DNA from: Methylibium rhizosphaerae
Lineage (GTDB): Bacteria > Pseudomonadota > Gammaproteobacteria > Burkholderiales > Burkholderiaceae_C
Assembly (NCBI RefSeq): GCF_006386545.1
Contig: NZ_SWAR01000025.1
Span: forward strand, 25,571-89,570
DNA length: 64,000 nucleotides
Direction: 5' to 3'
Part shown: one piece after another, positions 54,940 to 63,883 of the stretch
Numbering within the stretch: position 1 is the first letter of the stretch
Layout: each line of letters opens with the position of its first letter
The notes under the pieces: model-generated
What the model saw: only the letters and a program-made list of their open reading frames with translations
Told to the model about the DNA's origin: nothing
Database searches by the model: none
Position numbers and translations under genes: made by a program

Positions 54940-56586
54940 ATGGCGCCCCACTGGTACCGCAACGCCGTCGTCTACCAGATCGACCCCGCGCTCTTCCGCG
55001 ATGCCGATGCCGACGGCTGGGGCGACCTGCGCGGCATCACCCAGCGCCTGGACTACCTGCGCGGCCTGGGCGTCACCTGCGTGTGGCTGATGCCCTTCTA
55101 CCTGTCGCCGCACAAGGACGGCGGCTACGACGTCGCCGACCATCTGCAGATCGACCCGCGCTTCGGCGACGTCGCCGACTTCGTGGCCCTGCTCGAGAAG
55201 GCCGAGGAGCTGGGCCTGCAGGTGCTGGTGGAGCTGGTGATGCAGCACACCTCCGACCAGCACCCGTGGTTCCAGCAGGCGCGCAGCGACCGCCACTCGC
55301 CCTATCGCGACTACTACATCTGGTCCGACACGCCACAGGTGCCGGACAACGGGCTGCAGCCCGCCTTCCCGCCCATCGAGGCTGCGTTGTGGACCTGGGA
55401 CGAGACGGCGCAGCAGTACTACCGCCACGTGTTCTATGCGCACGAGCCCGACCTGAACCTCGCCAACCCCCGGGTGCGCGAGGAGCTCTATCGCGTGATG
55501 CGCTACTGGCTGCGCCTGGGCGTCTCGGGCTTTCGCATCGACGCGGCGCCCTTCATGGTCGAGCAGGCCCGCCTCGCCGACCCGCGCGATGGCGGCTTCT
55601 GGCTGCTCAAGGACATGCACGACTTCATGGTGCTGCGCCGGCCGGGCGCGGTGCTCATGGGCGAGGTGAACGTGCCGCCGCAGCAGTTCGGCGACTACTT
55701 CGGCCCGGGCGGCGAGCGGCTGACGCTGCTGCTGAACTTCTGGATCAACATGCACCTGTTCCTCGCACTGGCCCGCAACAGCGCGGAGCCGCTGCTGCGG
55801 GCGCTGGCGCAACAGCCCGAAGCGCCGCAGCCGGCGCGTTATGCGATCTGGATCCGCAACCATGACGAACTCGACCTGGGCCGCCTCACCGAGGCCGAGC
55901 GTGACGAAGTCATGCAGGCGTTTGCACCGCAGCCCGAGATGCGGGCCTACAACCGCGGCATCCGCCGGCGGCTGGCGCCCATGCTCAAGGGCGACGCGAA
56001 GCGGCTGGCCCTGGTGCACGCCATCCTGTTCTCGCTGCCGGGCACGCCGATCATCCGGTACGGCGAGGAGATCGGCATGGGCGAAGACCTGTCGCTGCCC
56101 GAGCGGCTGGCGGTGCGCACGCCGATGCAGTGGTCCGACGCTCGCAACGCCGGCTTCTCCGAGTTCGCAGGTACCGCGGCGCCGGCCGCACCGGTCGCCA
56201 TCAGCGGAGGCGCCTTCGGCTACGAGCGCGTCAATGTGTTCGCGCAACGCGCAGGCGACGATTCGCTGCTCACCCGCACCGGCGAAATGGCGCGCCTGCG
56301 TCAAGGCCTGCAGGAGCTGGGGCATGGCCGCTGCCGCGCGGTGGCGGTGAACCGGCCCGAGGTGCTGGCCTTGCGCCACGACACTGACACCACCACGGTA
56401 CTGATGCTGGCCAACCTGGCGCAGCAGCCGGTGGAGGTGGAGGTCGGCGATGCCGACCTGCACGACCTGGTGGACCTGCTGTCGGACACGCTGTATGAGG
56501 CTCCTTCGACAGGCCGGCCGATGCGCGTGACGCTCAACGGCTCGGGCTATCGATGGATGTGCCGGCGCGAGCGCGTCTTCGGCTAA
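54940..56586 (+). CDS. GH13 enzyme of trehalose-synthase-like type
   Basis: This 548-residue GH13 enzyme starts with WYRNAVVYQIDPALFRDAD. The catalytic regions are ELVMQHTSDQHPWF, GFRIDAAPF (nucleophile), VLMGEVNV (acid/base) and RNHDELDLG. The RNHDEL form of region IV and the WTWDETAQQYYRHVFYAHEPD stretch are typical of trehalose synthases (maltose-trehalose interconversion). However, the fused maltokinase and the full-length C-terminal extension are absent. It may convert maltose to trehalose or act as a related hydrolase. It follows the first glucosidase closely and ends within a bidirectional hairpin. Confidence 0.88.
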   Translation: MAPHWYRNAVVYQIDPALFRDADADGWGDLRGITQRLDYLRGLGVTCVWLMPFYLSPHKDGGYDVADHLQIDPRFGDVADFVALLEKAEELGLQVLVELVMQHTSDQHPWFQQARSDRHSPYRDYYIWSDTPQVPDNGLQPAFPPIEAALWTWDETAQQYYRHVFYAHEPDLNLANPRVREELYRVMRYWLRLGVSGFRIDAAPFMVEQARLADPRDGGFWLLKDMHDFMVLRRPGAVLMGEVNVPPQQFGDYFGPGGERLTLLLNFWINMHLFLALARNSAEPLLRALAQQPEAPQPARYAIWIRNHDELDLGRLTEAERDEVMQAFAPQPEMRAYNRGIRRRLAPMLKGDAKRLALVHAILFSLPGTPIIRYGEEIGMGEDLSLPERLAVRTPMQWSDARNAGFSEFAGTAAPAAPVAISGGAFGYERVNVFAQRAGDDSLLTRTGEMARLRQGLQELGHGRCRAVAVNRPEVLALRHDTDTTTVLMLANLAQQPVEVEVGDADLHDLVDLLSDTLYEAPSTGRPMRVTLNGSGYRWMCRRERVFG

Positions 56587-56598
56587 GGACGCGCTCGC
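56567..56598. terminator. Bidirectional hairpin between convergent genes
   Basis: GCGAGCGCGTC (56567-56577) pairs perfectly with GACGCGCTCGC (56588-56598) around a 10-base loop that contains the GH13 stop codon. It lies between the stops of the converging GH13 and binding-protein genes. Confidence 0.65.
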
Positions 56599-56610
56599 GG
56601 AGCCCGTGGA

Positions 56611-57744
56611 TCACCCGACGAGGCGGCCGTAGCGGTCGATGGCGATCAGGTCGACGTAGCGCGACCCCTGCCCTGCGCCGTTGCTGGCGGCGAAGTCGAC
56701 CCGGTAGCCGCCCACGTCGCTGCGCAGGCCGGCCAGCGCATCGCGCAGGCGCGCGCGCGTCGGGCTGCCGCTCTTCAGCGCGGCCAGGCCCGCCTCGACG
56801 GCAATGCGCCCGGCGATGTAGCCCTCGAGGGTGGTCATGCCCATCTTCGCGCCGGTGCCCAGCGCCGCGAGGTCCTGCTGGCAGCGGTTGACCACGCCCA
56901 CGCCGGCCGCGTTCGGGCGCGGCACCACCGTGCTCATCACGCAGCTCTGCTTGCGGGCCACCAGCGTGTCGACCAGGCTCTGGCCGGCGAACGAGGAGGC
57001 ATAAAACAACCCCGGGTACTTGGCGGCGCTCATCTTGTCGATGATCGAAGCCACCGGGCCCGCGTTGGCGGTAAACAGCACGCAGTCGAGCTTGGCTTCG
57101 AGCAGCGAAGCAGCCACCGTGTCGAACGACGCCGCGTTGCGGTCGATGGTGAGCGTGGCTTTCGGGGTGATGGACATGCCCGAGAGGGCCTGGTTCATCG
57201 CGTCGAGATTGGCCTGCGAGGTATCTTCGAGGTAGACCACGCCCACGCGACGCAGGCCGAAGTCCTTGATGTACGACACCATGCGGCTGTATTCGAGGTC
57301 ATACCCGGCGCGCACGTGGAAGGCCGGGGCCGAGCCCGCGGCGCGGATGCCCATGTTGCCGCTTGCCGTGCCCAGCAGGGGGATCTGTGCCTTCTCGACC
57401 GCGCTGATCGCGGCCTCGGCGCCCGCGCCGCTGGTGAGGCCGACGATGCCCGTGACGCCGGAATCGATGAGGTTCTGCACGTTTTGCGCGCAGCGGTTGC
57501 GGACGCCGCCATCGTCGAGCGTGGTGAGCTCGAACCGGGCTCCGCTGGTCTTGGATGCGGCGGCAAACGCCGCGAGGATGCCGTCCCGGACGTCCTTGCC
57601 ATAGCCGGCCTGACCGCCGGACAAGGACGCTGACTGACCAAAACGGATCACTGGCTGCTGCGCGGCGGCAGTCAGCGACAGGCCGCCAATCACGCCGCCC
57701 GCCAGTACGGCAGGGCTGGCGAACACCAAGGTTCTGCGCTTCAT
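56611..57744 (-). CDS. Periplasmic binding protein, branched-chain amino acid/amide ABC type
   Basis: This 377-residue binding protein of the Peripla_BP_6 (LivJ-like) class has a signal peptide at 1-29 (RRTLVFASPAVLAGGVIGGL, then AAA). The mature start VIRFGQSASLSGGQAGYGKD is typical, as is IVGLTSGAGAEAAISAVEKA in the ligand cleft region. GGGAG precedes the ATG at 57744. No permease or ATPase genes are adjacent, so it is an orphan that works with distant transporter components or as a sensor's ligand-binding partner. The ligand is unknown. The divergent neighbour is a small secreted protein. Confidence 0.9.
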   Translation of the reverse strand: MKRRTLVFASPAVLAGGVIGGLSLTAAAQQPVIRFGQSASLSGGQAGYGKDVRDGILAAFAAASKTSGARFELTTLDDGGVRNRCAQNVQNLIDSGVTGIVGLTSGAGAEAAISAVEKAQIPLLGTASGNMGIRAAGSAPAFHVRAGYDLEYSRMVSYIKDFGLRRVGVVYLEDTSQANLDAMNQALSGMSITPKATLTIDRNAASFDTVAASLLEAKLDCVLFTANAGPVASIIDKMSAAKYPGLFYASSFAGQSLVDTLVARKQSCVMSTVVPRPNAAGVGVVNRCQQDLAALGTGAKMGMTTLEGYIAGRIAVEAGLAALKSGSPTRARLRDALAGLRSDVGGYRVDFAASNGAGQGSRYVDLIAIDRYGRLVG

Positions 57745-57993
57745 TTCACGACTCCCAATGTTTGTATGAATAGGACGCTCAAACGCTCGAGCGTCAGCCC
57801 GTCTTCGACGCCGGCCTGCTGCACCTTGATCGGTCTTACGAACTGATACGCGATGTAGCAAAAACCGTCATTTCGGCGGGTTGTGCGCAGCACTGCACGT
57901 TCCGGGCCGCGTGCCGGTTGAGTTACGAATTGACACGATGTTGACCAAGGTCTCAGACTGCTCCTCATCGACAACAGCCCCGGGAGTTGCCAC

Positions 57994-58458
57994 ATGAAGA
58001 ACCAGCAGGCCAGCGGTTTCTCGAAACTGGTCGTGGCGCTTTGCCTCGGCGTCGTTGGCATGGCGGCGCAAGCGCTGGAGCTTCGGGGCTTTCGCGGCGT
58101 GGCCTGGGGCGATGACGCCTCGAGCCTCGGCACGGCGAAGCTGGTGCATTCGCAGGGCGAGCTGCGCTGCTACCGCCGCGAGCGCGAAAACATGATGTTC
58201 GGCGACAGCCAGCTGAAGGACGTGCGCTACTGCTTCCAGCAGGACCGCCTGTTCCTCGTGATGATCGAAGCCGACGCCGCGCGTGAAGACATGGTGGCGG
58301 AATTCAAGCGCACCTACGGCCCCCCCAGCCAGCAGTCGCCGGCGATGGTGTCATGGGGCGGCAAGTCGGCCGGCACGCATGTCGAGATGCTGTCCGCGCC
58401 GGGCGGCCGTCACACGCTGCTGCGCATCTACTCGAAAGACCACGCCCCGCTGCACTGA
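57994..58458 (+). CDS. Small exported hypothetical protein
   Basis: This 154-residue protein has a clear signal peptide (SKLVVALCLGVVGMAAQA) and a mature domain that starts LELRGFRGVAWGDDASSLG. That opening pattern is seen in a family of small periplasmic proteins of unknown role. Two cysteines in the mature part (RCYRRE and RYCFQQ) may form a disulfide. GGGAG lies just before the ATG. It converges on the two-component pair that follows. Nothing in the neighbourhood indicates a function. Confidence 0.75.
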   Translation: MKNQQASGFSKLVVALCLGVVGMAAQALELRGFRGVAWGDDASSLGTAKLVHSQGELRCYRRERENMMFGDSQLKDVRYCFQQDRLFLVMIEADAAREDMVAEFKRTYGPPSQQSPAMVSWGGKSAGTHVEMLSAPGGRHTLLRIYSKDHAPLH

Positions 58459-58469
58459 CCGCAGCCCGG

Positions 58470-59789
58470 TCACCCCACCGACTCTCGCAGCAGCACGCCC
58501 AGCTCCACGAGGCTCATGGGCTTGGCGATGAAGCCGTCCATGCCGGCGCTCAGGCAGTCCTGACGCACCGCCGTGCTGGCGGTGGCGGCCACGATGGCAA
58601 AAGGCGGCAGCGTGCCGTCGCGCTGCAGCTGGCGCAGCTGGCGCGTCGCCTCGAAGCCGTCCATGCCGGGCATCTGCAGGTCCATCAGCACCGCATGGGG
58701 CGCGTGGTGGCGGCAGTACTCCAGCGCCCGTTCGCCGCAGTCGACCACGTCCACTTCGAAGCCGAGCAGTTGCACCATCTCGCGGGCCAGGATCTGGTTG
58801 ACCGGGTTGTCCTCGACCACCAGCACATGCTTGCGCCCGCTCATGCCCAGGGGGGTGGGCCGCGTGTGGCCGGTCGGCGGCGGATGTTGTCGCTGCAGGG
58901 CCGCCAACGTCAGCTCGGCCAGTTCGCGCGGTGCAAAGGGCGGCGTGCGCAACTCGACCTGCACACCCAGTTCGCGCAGGCGCCCGCGGTCGGGTGTGGG
59001 CATGGTGTAGACGGTCAAGGTGGTGGCGGGCAGCGAACGCACCAGCACCGCCAGGTCGGGCAGCGACACGCCGAACTGTTCGGAGGCCAGCACCAATGCC
59101 GGCGCCGACGCGTTGCCGCCCAGGGGCAGCAGCCGCCGCACCGCCTCCGACACGTCGGGGAACAGGGTCGTGGTCCAACCGAAACGATGCAGCCGCCGGG
59201 CCAGTGCTTCATGTGCGAACGACGGGTGCGCGATCAGCCAGGCGCGGGCGCCGCGCGCATCGATGGCTGCCACATCGTCGTGGAGCTCGGTCGCCTGCAC
59301 CTGGGTCTGCAGGCGCATCACCGTGCCGTCCGGTGGAACGGCATGCACGATGAGGCGGGCTCGTGCAGCGTCACAACGGCCGTGCGCCAGGGACTCCTGG
59401 CCGACCTCGGAGGGCAGCACCGTCCATTGCACTCCCTCCATGGACTCCAGCGCCTGCCGCTCGGTGGCCTGCCCTGGGTCGATGCTGCCGCACACGACGT
59501 GGGCATCGATCGAGCACACCGCCTGCGGTGTGCAGTCCACCTTGGCCCGCAGGAACAGGTGGCTGCCGCGCGGAGCCAGCGACACGGCATGCAGCAGCAC
59601 CTGGTCGAGCAGCGTGCCGAGCGCGGCCTGCGGCGCACGCACGGTCACCAGCGGACCTTCGTAGTCGAACAGCAGCAGCACGCCGCGGCGGCGGGCTTCG
59701 GCCTGGATGCGGCGCGCAGCCTTGGTGAAGAAATCGCTCAGGTCGAAGTTGCTGTCGCCGGAAGGCCCGGCTGGGTCGGGTGGCGTCAT
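58470..59789 (-). CDS. Response-regulator protein with degenerate kinase-like N-terminal part
   Basis: This 439-residue protein has a functional-looking C-terminal receiver (about 315-435) with VLVVEDNPVNQ, the acceptor Asp in VLMDLQMPGMDGFE and the Lys in IAKPMS. The first about 190 residues resemble an ATPase domain (LLDQVLLHAVSLAPRGSHLF in place of the N-box) without its Asn and G-boxes. Residues about 190-310 resemble a receiver without the acceptor Asp. The chain therefore looks like a hybrid kinase that has lost catalysis and its first receiver site. The start overlaps the stop of the upstream kinase (ATGA), so the two act together. Confidence 0.82.
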   Translation of the reverse strand: MTPPDPAGPSGDSNFDLSDFFTKAARRIQAEARRRGVLLLFDYEGPLVTVRAPQAALGTLLDQVLLHAVSLAPRGSHLFLRAKVDCTPQAVCSIDAHVVCGSIDPGQATERQALESMEGVQWTVLPSEVGQESLAHGRCDAARARLIVHAVPPDGTVMRLQTQVQATELHDDVAAIDARGARAWLIAHPSFAHEALARRLHRFGWTTTLFPDVSEAVRRLLPLGGNASAPALVLASEQFGVSLPDLAVLVRSLPATTLTVYTMPTPDRGRLRELGVQVELRTPPFAPRELAELTLAALQRQHPPPTGHTRPTPLGMSGRKHVLVVEDNPVNQILAREMVQLLGFEVDVVDCGERALEYCRHHAPHAVLMDLQMPGMDGFEATRQLRQLQRDGTLPPFAIVAATASTAVRQDCLSAGMDGFIAKPMSLVELGVLLRESVG

Positions 59790-61423
59790 TGCAGCGCCGT
59801 CCTGCCCTTGCCGGCCCAGACGGCACCTCGCGCGGTCGCCCGCGAATCTGCGGCATGCGGGGCGCACGCCGCGCGGACCAGTTCGCCGGGCTCCACCGGC
59901 TTGTTGAGCAGGCAGTCATAACCGGCTTCGTGTGCGAGCTGGCGCGCCTGCGCGCCGGCGAATGCAGTGAGCGCGATGGCGCGGCGGGGGCCGCTGCCGT
60001 CGCGCCGCCGCCATTGCCGCAGCAGGTCGTAGCCGTTCATGCCGGGCATGGCCACGTCGGAGACGAGCAGGTCGTAGTGCGCATGGGCACGGCAGCGCAG
60101 CGCCGCCTCGGCATCGGCCGCCACGTCGACCTGGGCGCCGTGCCGGGTGAGGATCTCGCAGACCAGCTCGCGGCCGTCTGCCTCGTCGTCCACCACCAGC
60201 ACGCGCTGCCCCGCCAGCGCCTGCGACCAGCCGCCGCCGGCCTCTTCAGGCGCCTGCTCCGCCGGCGCTTCCGCGGCCTCGGGCATCGGCAGCTCGATCT
60301 CGAAGCGGGCGCCACGCCCGCTGCCTTCGCTGAACGCCCGCACCTGGCCCTGCTGCAGTTCGGCCAAGGCCTTCACCACGGTGAGGCCGAGCCCGAGCCC
60401 GCCGTGCGGGCGGGTCGCCGAATCGTCGGCCTGGCGGAACCGCTCGAACACCTGCGGCAGGAACTCGGGCGCGATGCCCTCGCCGCTGTCTTCGACGGTG
60501 ATGACGAACGCCCGCTCCCGGGCCTCGCCGCCCAGCTTGACGCTGCCGCCCGCCGGCGAAAACTTCACCGCGTTGTCGAGCAGCTGTTCCACCATCTGCT
60601 GCAGCCGCCGGGCGTCGGCCAGCACCTTGTGCCCCTGCGGGACGGTGTTGCCGATGGCCACCTGCTTGGCGTCGGCGCGCTGCGCCACCGCCTGGACGGC
60701 GTTCGCGGCCAGCTGCGCAGCATCGACCGGCTGGATCTCCACCGTCACGCTGCCGTTGAGCACGCCGTGGAAGTCGAACAGGCGGTCGATGAGCTCGGCC
60801 TGGTGGAGTGCATTGCGCGCGATCACCTCGGCGGCATGGCGCACGGCCGGCGTGCTGACGGGGTCGGCGTCGAGCAGCCGGGCCCAGCCGAGGATGGTGT
60901 TGAGCGGCGTGCGCAGTTCGTGCCCCAGCTTGGCGATCACCGCCTCGTGCGTGCGGCGCACGGCCTCGAAGCGCGCCTGCTCGGCCCGCAGCTGCTGGTT
61001 CAGCTCGAACACGGTGGCCTCCGCCGCAGCGGGTGCGCCGTCGAGCGCCTCCAGAGCCGGCGCCTGCTCGCGCAGGCTGCGCAGCCTCAGCCGGTGAAGC
61101 TGTGCACCGAACCAGCACAGCCACGTCATCGACATGAGGATGAAGATCAGGGTCCCGGCAGCGCCGGCATCGAGCAGCGAGCCGCCGCGTGCGAGGTAGA
61201 AGCCCACCGTGCCGCCTACCGACAGCACCGCCGTCACCGCCGCGGGCCCTGCTCCACCCCACCAGCCGGCCACCACGACCGCCGGCATCACGAGCAGGAA
61301 GCTCACCTGCGCACCGAACGCACTGTCGAGGAAGGGCCGGGGCACGATGCAAAGAATGCCCAGCGTCGTGGCCACCAGGTAGGCTTGCGTGGCCCGGGCT
61401 TCCCGCTCCTCCGCCTGTTGCAT
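59786..61423 (-). CDS. Hybrid sensor histidine kinase with receiver
   Basis: This 545-residue membrane kinase has four or so hydrophobic segments over residues 14-110 (LVATTLGILCIVP, FLLVMPAVVVAGWW, LIFILMSMTWLCWF). A coiled stretch is followed by the H-box VIAKLGHELRTPLNTILGWA, the N-box VEQLLDNAVKFSP, VEDSGEGI and GGLGLGLTVVKAL. The C-terminal receiver has VLVVDDEADG, LLVSDVAMPGMNG and LNKPVEP. All active residues are present. It is translated ahead of the degenerate response-regulator protein in a two-gene operon and diverges from the PBP gene. Confidence 0.93.
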   Translation of the reverse strand: MQQAEEREARATQAYLVATTLGILCIVPRPFLDSAFGAQVSFLLVMPAVVVAGWWGGAGPAAVTAVLSVGGTVGFYLARGGSLLDAGAAGTLIFILMSMTWLCWFGAQLHRLRLRSLREQAPALEALDGAPAAAEATVFELNQQLRAEQARFEAVRRTHEAVIAKLGHELRTPLNTILGWARLLDADPVSTPAVRHAAEVIARNALHQAELIDRLFDFHGVLNGSVTVEIQPVDAAQLAANAVQAVAQRADAKQVAIGNTVPQGHKVLADARRLQQMVEQLLDNAVKFSPAGGSVKLGGEARERAFVITVEDSGEGIAPEFLPQVFERFRQADDSATRPHGGLGLGLTVVKALAELQQGQVRAFSEGSGRGARFEIELPMPEAAEAPAEQAPEEAGGGWSQALAGQRVLVVDDEADGRELVCEILTRHGAQVDVAADAEAALRCRAHAHYDLLVSDVAMPGMNGYDLLRQWRRRDGSGPRRAIALTAFAGAQARQLAHEAGYDCLLNKPVEPGELVRAACAPHAADSRATARGAVWAGKGRTALQ

Positions 61424-61615
61424 GGCCTGCTCCGTGTGTGCGTGATGGGGATATGCGAGTTAATGGGCAAGGCATGTGCCTGGGGTATCGGCACGGCTTT
61501 GGGGCCCGCTGGCGATGCGGCGGCTCTACGAAAACTGCGGTAAATCCTGCTGCGCGGGGTCACAGCTGCCGACCGAGCACCCCTCGGCGCCGCGCCTTTT
61601 TGCGAACATGAGTGC

Positions 61616-63883
61616 ATGAAACCAGCTTCTTCCTCCCTGACCACCGCGCTGGCCGCGGTTGCGCTGGCCTTGCTGCTGGCCGCCTGTTCGGCGCCCGACG
61701 CGAGCGACCTGCGTGCCGAACAGGCGGCCGAGCCCAGCACCTTGCTCGACAGCGAAGGCAACGTGCTGGCCACCTACCGGCGGGGCCAGCGCCAGGACGT
61801 GTCGCTCGACCGCGTGTCGCCCCACGTCGTGAAGGCGCTCATCGCGACGGAGGACCGGCGCTTCTACGAACACGACGGCGTGGACCTGTGGCGCACCCTC
61901 GGCGCTGTGGTCCACACCGTCACCGGCGACACGCAGGGCGGCTCCACCATCACGCAGCAGCTCGCCCGCAACATGTTCCCGGAGGAGATCGGCCGCTCGC
62001 GCACGCCCACCCGCAAGGTCAAGGAGATCATCACCGCCCGGCGCATCGAAAAGGTTTGGAGCAAGCAGCAGATCCTCGAGACCTACCTCAACACCGTGCC
62101 CTTCCTCTACAACGTGGTGGGCATCGAGATGGCCGCGCGCACCTACTTCGACAAGACCGCCGCCGAGCTGGACGTGCTGCAGGCCGCCACGCTGGTGGGC
62201 ATGCTCAAGGGCACCTACTACTACAACCCCGTCATCCATCCGAAGCGCGCGCTGGATCGCCGCAACGTGGTGCTGGCGCAGATGGTGAAGTCGGGCGACC
62301 TCGCCCAGGCCGACTTCGAGCGACTGAAGGAGCGACCGCTCGAACTCGACTTCAACCTGCAGGACGAGGCCCTGGGCGCAGCGCCGCATTTCGCGGCGTT
62401 CGCCCGCAAGTGGCTGAGCGACTGGGCCGAGCAGCACGGCTACGACCTCTACCGCGACGGCCTGGTGGTGCACACCACCATCGACCGCCGGTTGCAGGAG
62501 GCGGCCACGCAGGCGGTGGAGCAGCAGGCCGACCTGCTTCAGCAGGTGGCCGACGCCGAATGGAGCCAGCGCAGCCTGCGCTCGGCATCGAGCGACCCGC
62601 GCAGCTACGCCCGCGCGAAAGGCGAGCCGTTCGCCCACTTCTGGGCCGCGCGCCCGGGCCTGCTGGCGGCAGCGGTGCGCGAGACGGCGGAGTTCCGGAA
62701 GGCGGTGGCTGCCGGCGCCACCCCCGAGGCGGCCCTCGACAAGCTGTCGGCCGATGCGGCCTTCATGACCCGGGTGCGGGCCGCCAAGACCCGGCTCGAA
62801 GCCGGCTTCGTGGCGATGGACCCGACCACCGGCGCATTGAAGGCCTGGGTGGGCAGCCGGGAGTTCGCCCGTGACCAGTTCGACCATGTGGCGCAGGCCG
62901 AGCGCCAGCCGGGCTCGACCTTCAAGGCTGTGGTGTACGGCGCGGCGCTCGAGCAGGGCATTGCGCCGGACCGGACCTTCGTCGACGCACCGATCGAGGT
63001 GCCGCTGCCCGGCGGCCGGGTCTGGCGCCCCACCGACATGAGCGGCACCAGCGGCGAACCGATGACGCTGCGCGAAGGCCTGGTGCGTTCGAAGAACACC
63101 ATCACCGCGCAGGTGATGCAGGAGGTGGGCGTCGACAACGTCGTGCGTTTCGCCAAGGCGATGGGCGTCACCGAAAGCCGGCTCGACCCGGTGCCCTCGC
63201 TCGCCCTGGGCACCAGCCCGGTGACGCTGCTGGAGATGGTCAACGTGTACGCGACCATCGCAGCCGAAGGCCGCCACCACCTGCCGCTTTTCGTCACCCG
63301 GATCTCCGACCATCACGGCAAGGTGCTGGCCGAGTTCGGCCCGCAGGAACGCACCGCGATGTCGAGGGAGTCGGCGGTGGAACTCATCGACATGCTGCGC
63401 GGGGTGGTCAACCGCGGCACCGGCACGCAGGTGAAAACGCGCTTCGGCGTGGTGGCCGACGTGGCAGGCAAGACCGGCACCACCCAGAACAACACCGACG
63501 GCTGGTTCATCCTCATGCACCCGAAGCTGGTGGCCGGCGCCTGGGTCGGCTTCAACGATTCGCGGGTGACCATGCGCAGCACCTACTGGGGCCAGGGCGG
63601 GCACAACGCCATCCTGCTGGTGGGCGACTTCTTCCGGCGCGTGCAGAAGGCCGAGCTGGTGGATGCGCAGGCCACCTTCCCGCCACCGGCGCGCCCGGCC
63701 CCGGCCGCGTCCGAACCCATGGGTGAAGGCTGGGCCGTCGAGCCGGACCCCGCCGCATCGGTGCCCACCGATGAAGCGCCGCCGCCGATGGGCCAGGGCG
63801 TGCTGACGGGCCAGGACGGCGAGGCGGTGATGATCGGCGAGCCGGCCGCGTCGCCGCCGTCGGCCCCGGCCTCCGGCCCCTAG
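61616..63883 (+). CDS. Class A penicillin-binding protein with lipoprotein-type N-terminus
   Basis: This bifunctional peptidoglycan glycosyltransferase/transpeptidase of 755 residues has a GT51 domain (about 45-225). It carries LIATEDRRFYEHDGVDLWRT, QGGSTITQQLARNMF, the KVKEIITARRIEK motif and ILETYLNTVPF. The transpeptidase domain has STFK in RQPGSTFKAVVYG, SKN in LVRSKNTITAQV and KTGTT in VAGKTGTTQNNTDG. The Pro/Ala-rich tail is low complexity. The N-terminus has an LALLLAACS lipobox (Cys near residue 24) instead of the usual uncleaved membrane anchor. The family assignment is certain; lipidation is inferred. Confidence 0.93.
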   Translation: MKPASSSLTTALAAVALALLLAACSAPDASDLRAEQAAEPSTLLDSEGNVLATYRRGQRQDVSLDRVSPHVVKALIATEDRRFYEHDGVDLWRTLGAVVHTVTGDTQGGSTITQQLARNMFPEEIGRSRTPTRKVKEIITARRIEKVWSKQQILETYLNTVPFLYNVVGIEMAARTYFDKTAAELDVLQAATLVGMLKGTYYYNPVIHPKRALDRRNVVLAQMVKSGDLAQADFERLKERPLELDFNLQDEALGAAPHFAAFARKWLSDWAEQHGYDLYRDGLVVHTTIDRRLQEAATQAVEQQADLLQQVADAEWSQRSLRSASSDPRSYARAKGEPFAHFWAARPGLLAAAVRETAEFRKAVAAGATPEAALDKLSADAAFMTRVRAAKTRLEAGFVAMDPTTGALKAWVGSREFARDQFDHVAQAERQPGSTFKAVVYGAALEQGIAPDRTFVDAPIEVPLPGGRVWRPTDMSGTSGEPMTLREGLVRSKNTITAQVMQEVGVDNVVRFAKAMGVTESRLDPVPSLALGTSPVTLLEMVNVYATIAAEGRHHLPLFVTRISDHHGKVLAEFGPQERTAMSRESAVELIDMLRGVVNRGTGTQVKTRFGVVADVAGKTGTTQNNTDGWFILMHPKLVAGAWVGFNDSRVTMRSTYWGQGGHNAILLVGDFFRRVQKAELVDAQATFPPPARPAPAASEPMGEGWAVEPDPAASVPTDEAPPPMGQGVLTGQDGEAVMIGEPAASPPSAPASGP

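Noticed and set aside
53005..56463. An 1152-residue frame antisense to the two GH13 genes.
   Set aside because: Shadow of genes with complete catalytic motifs on the plus strand.
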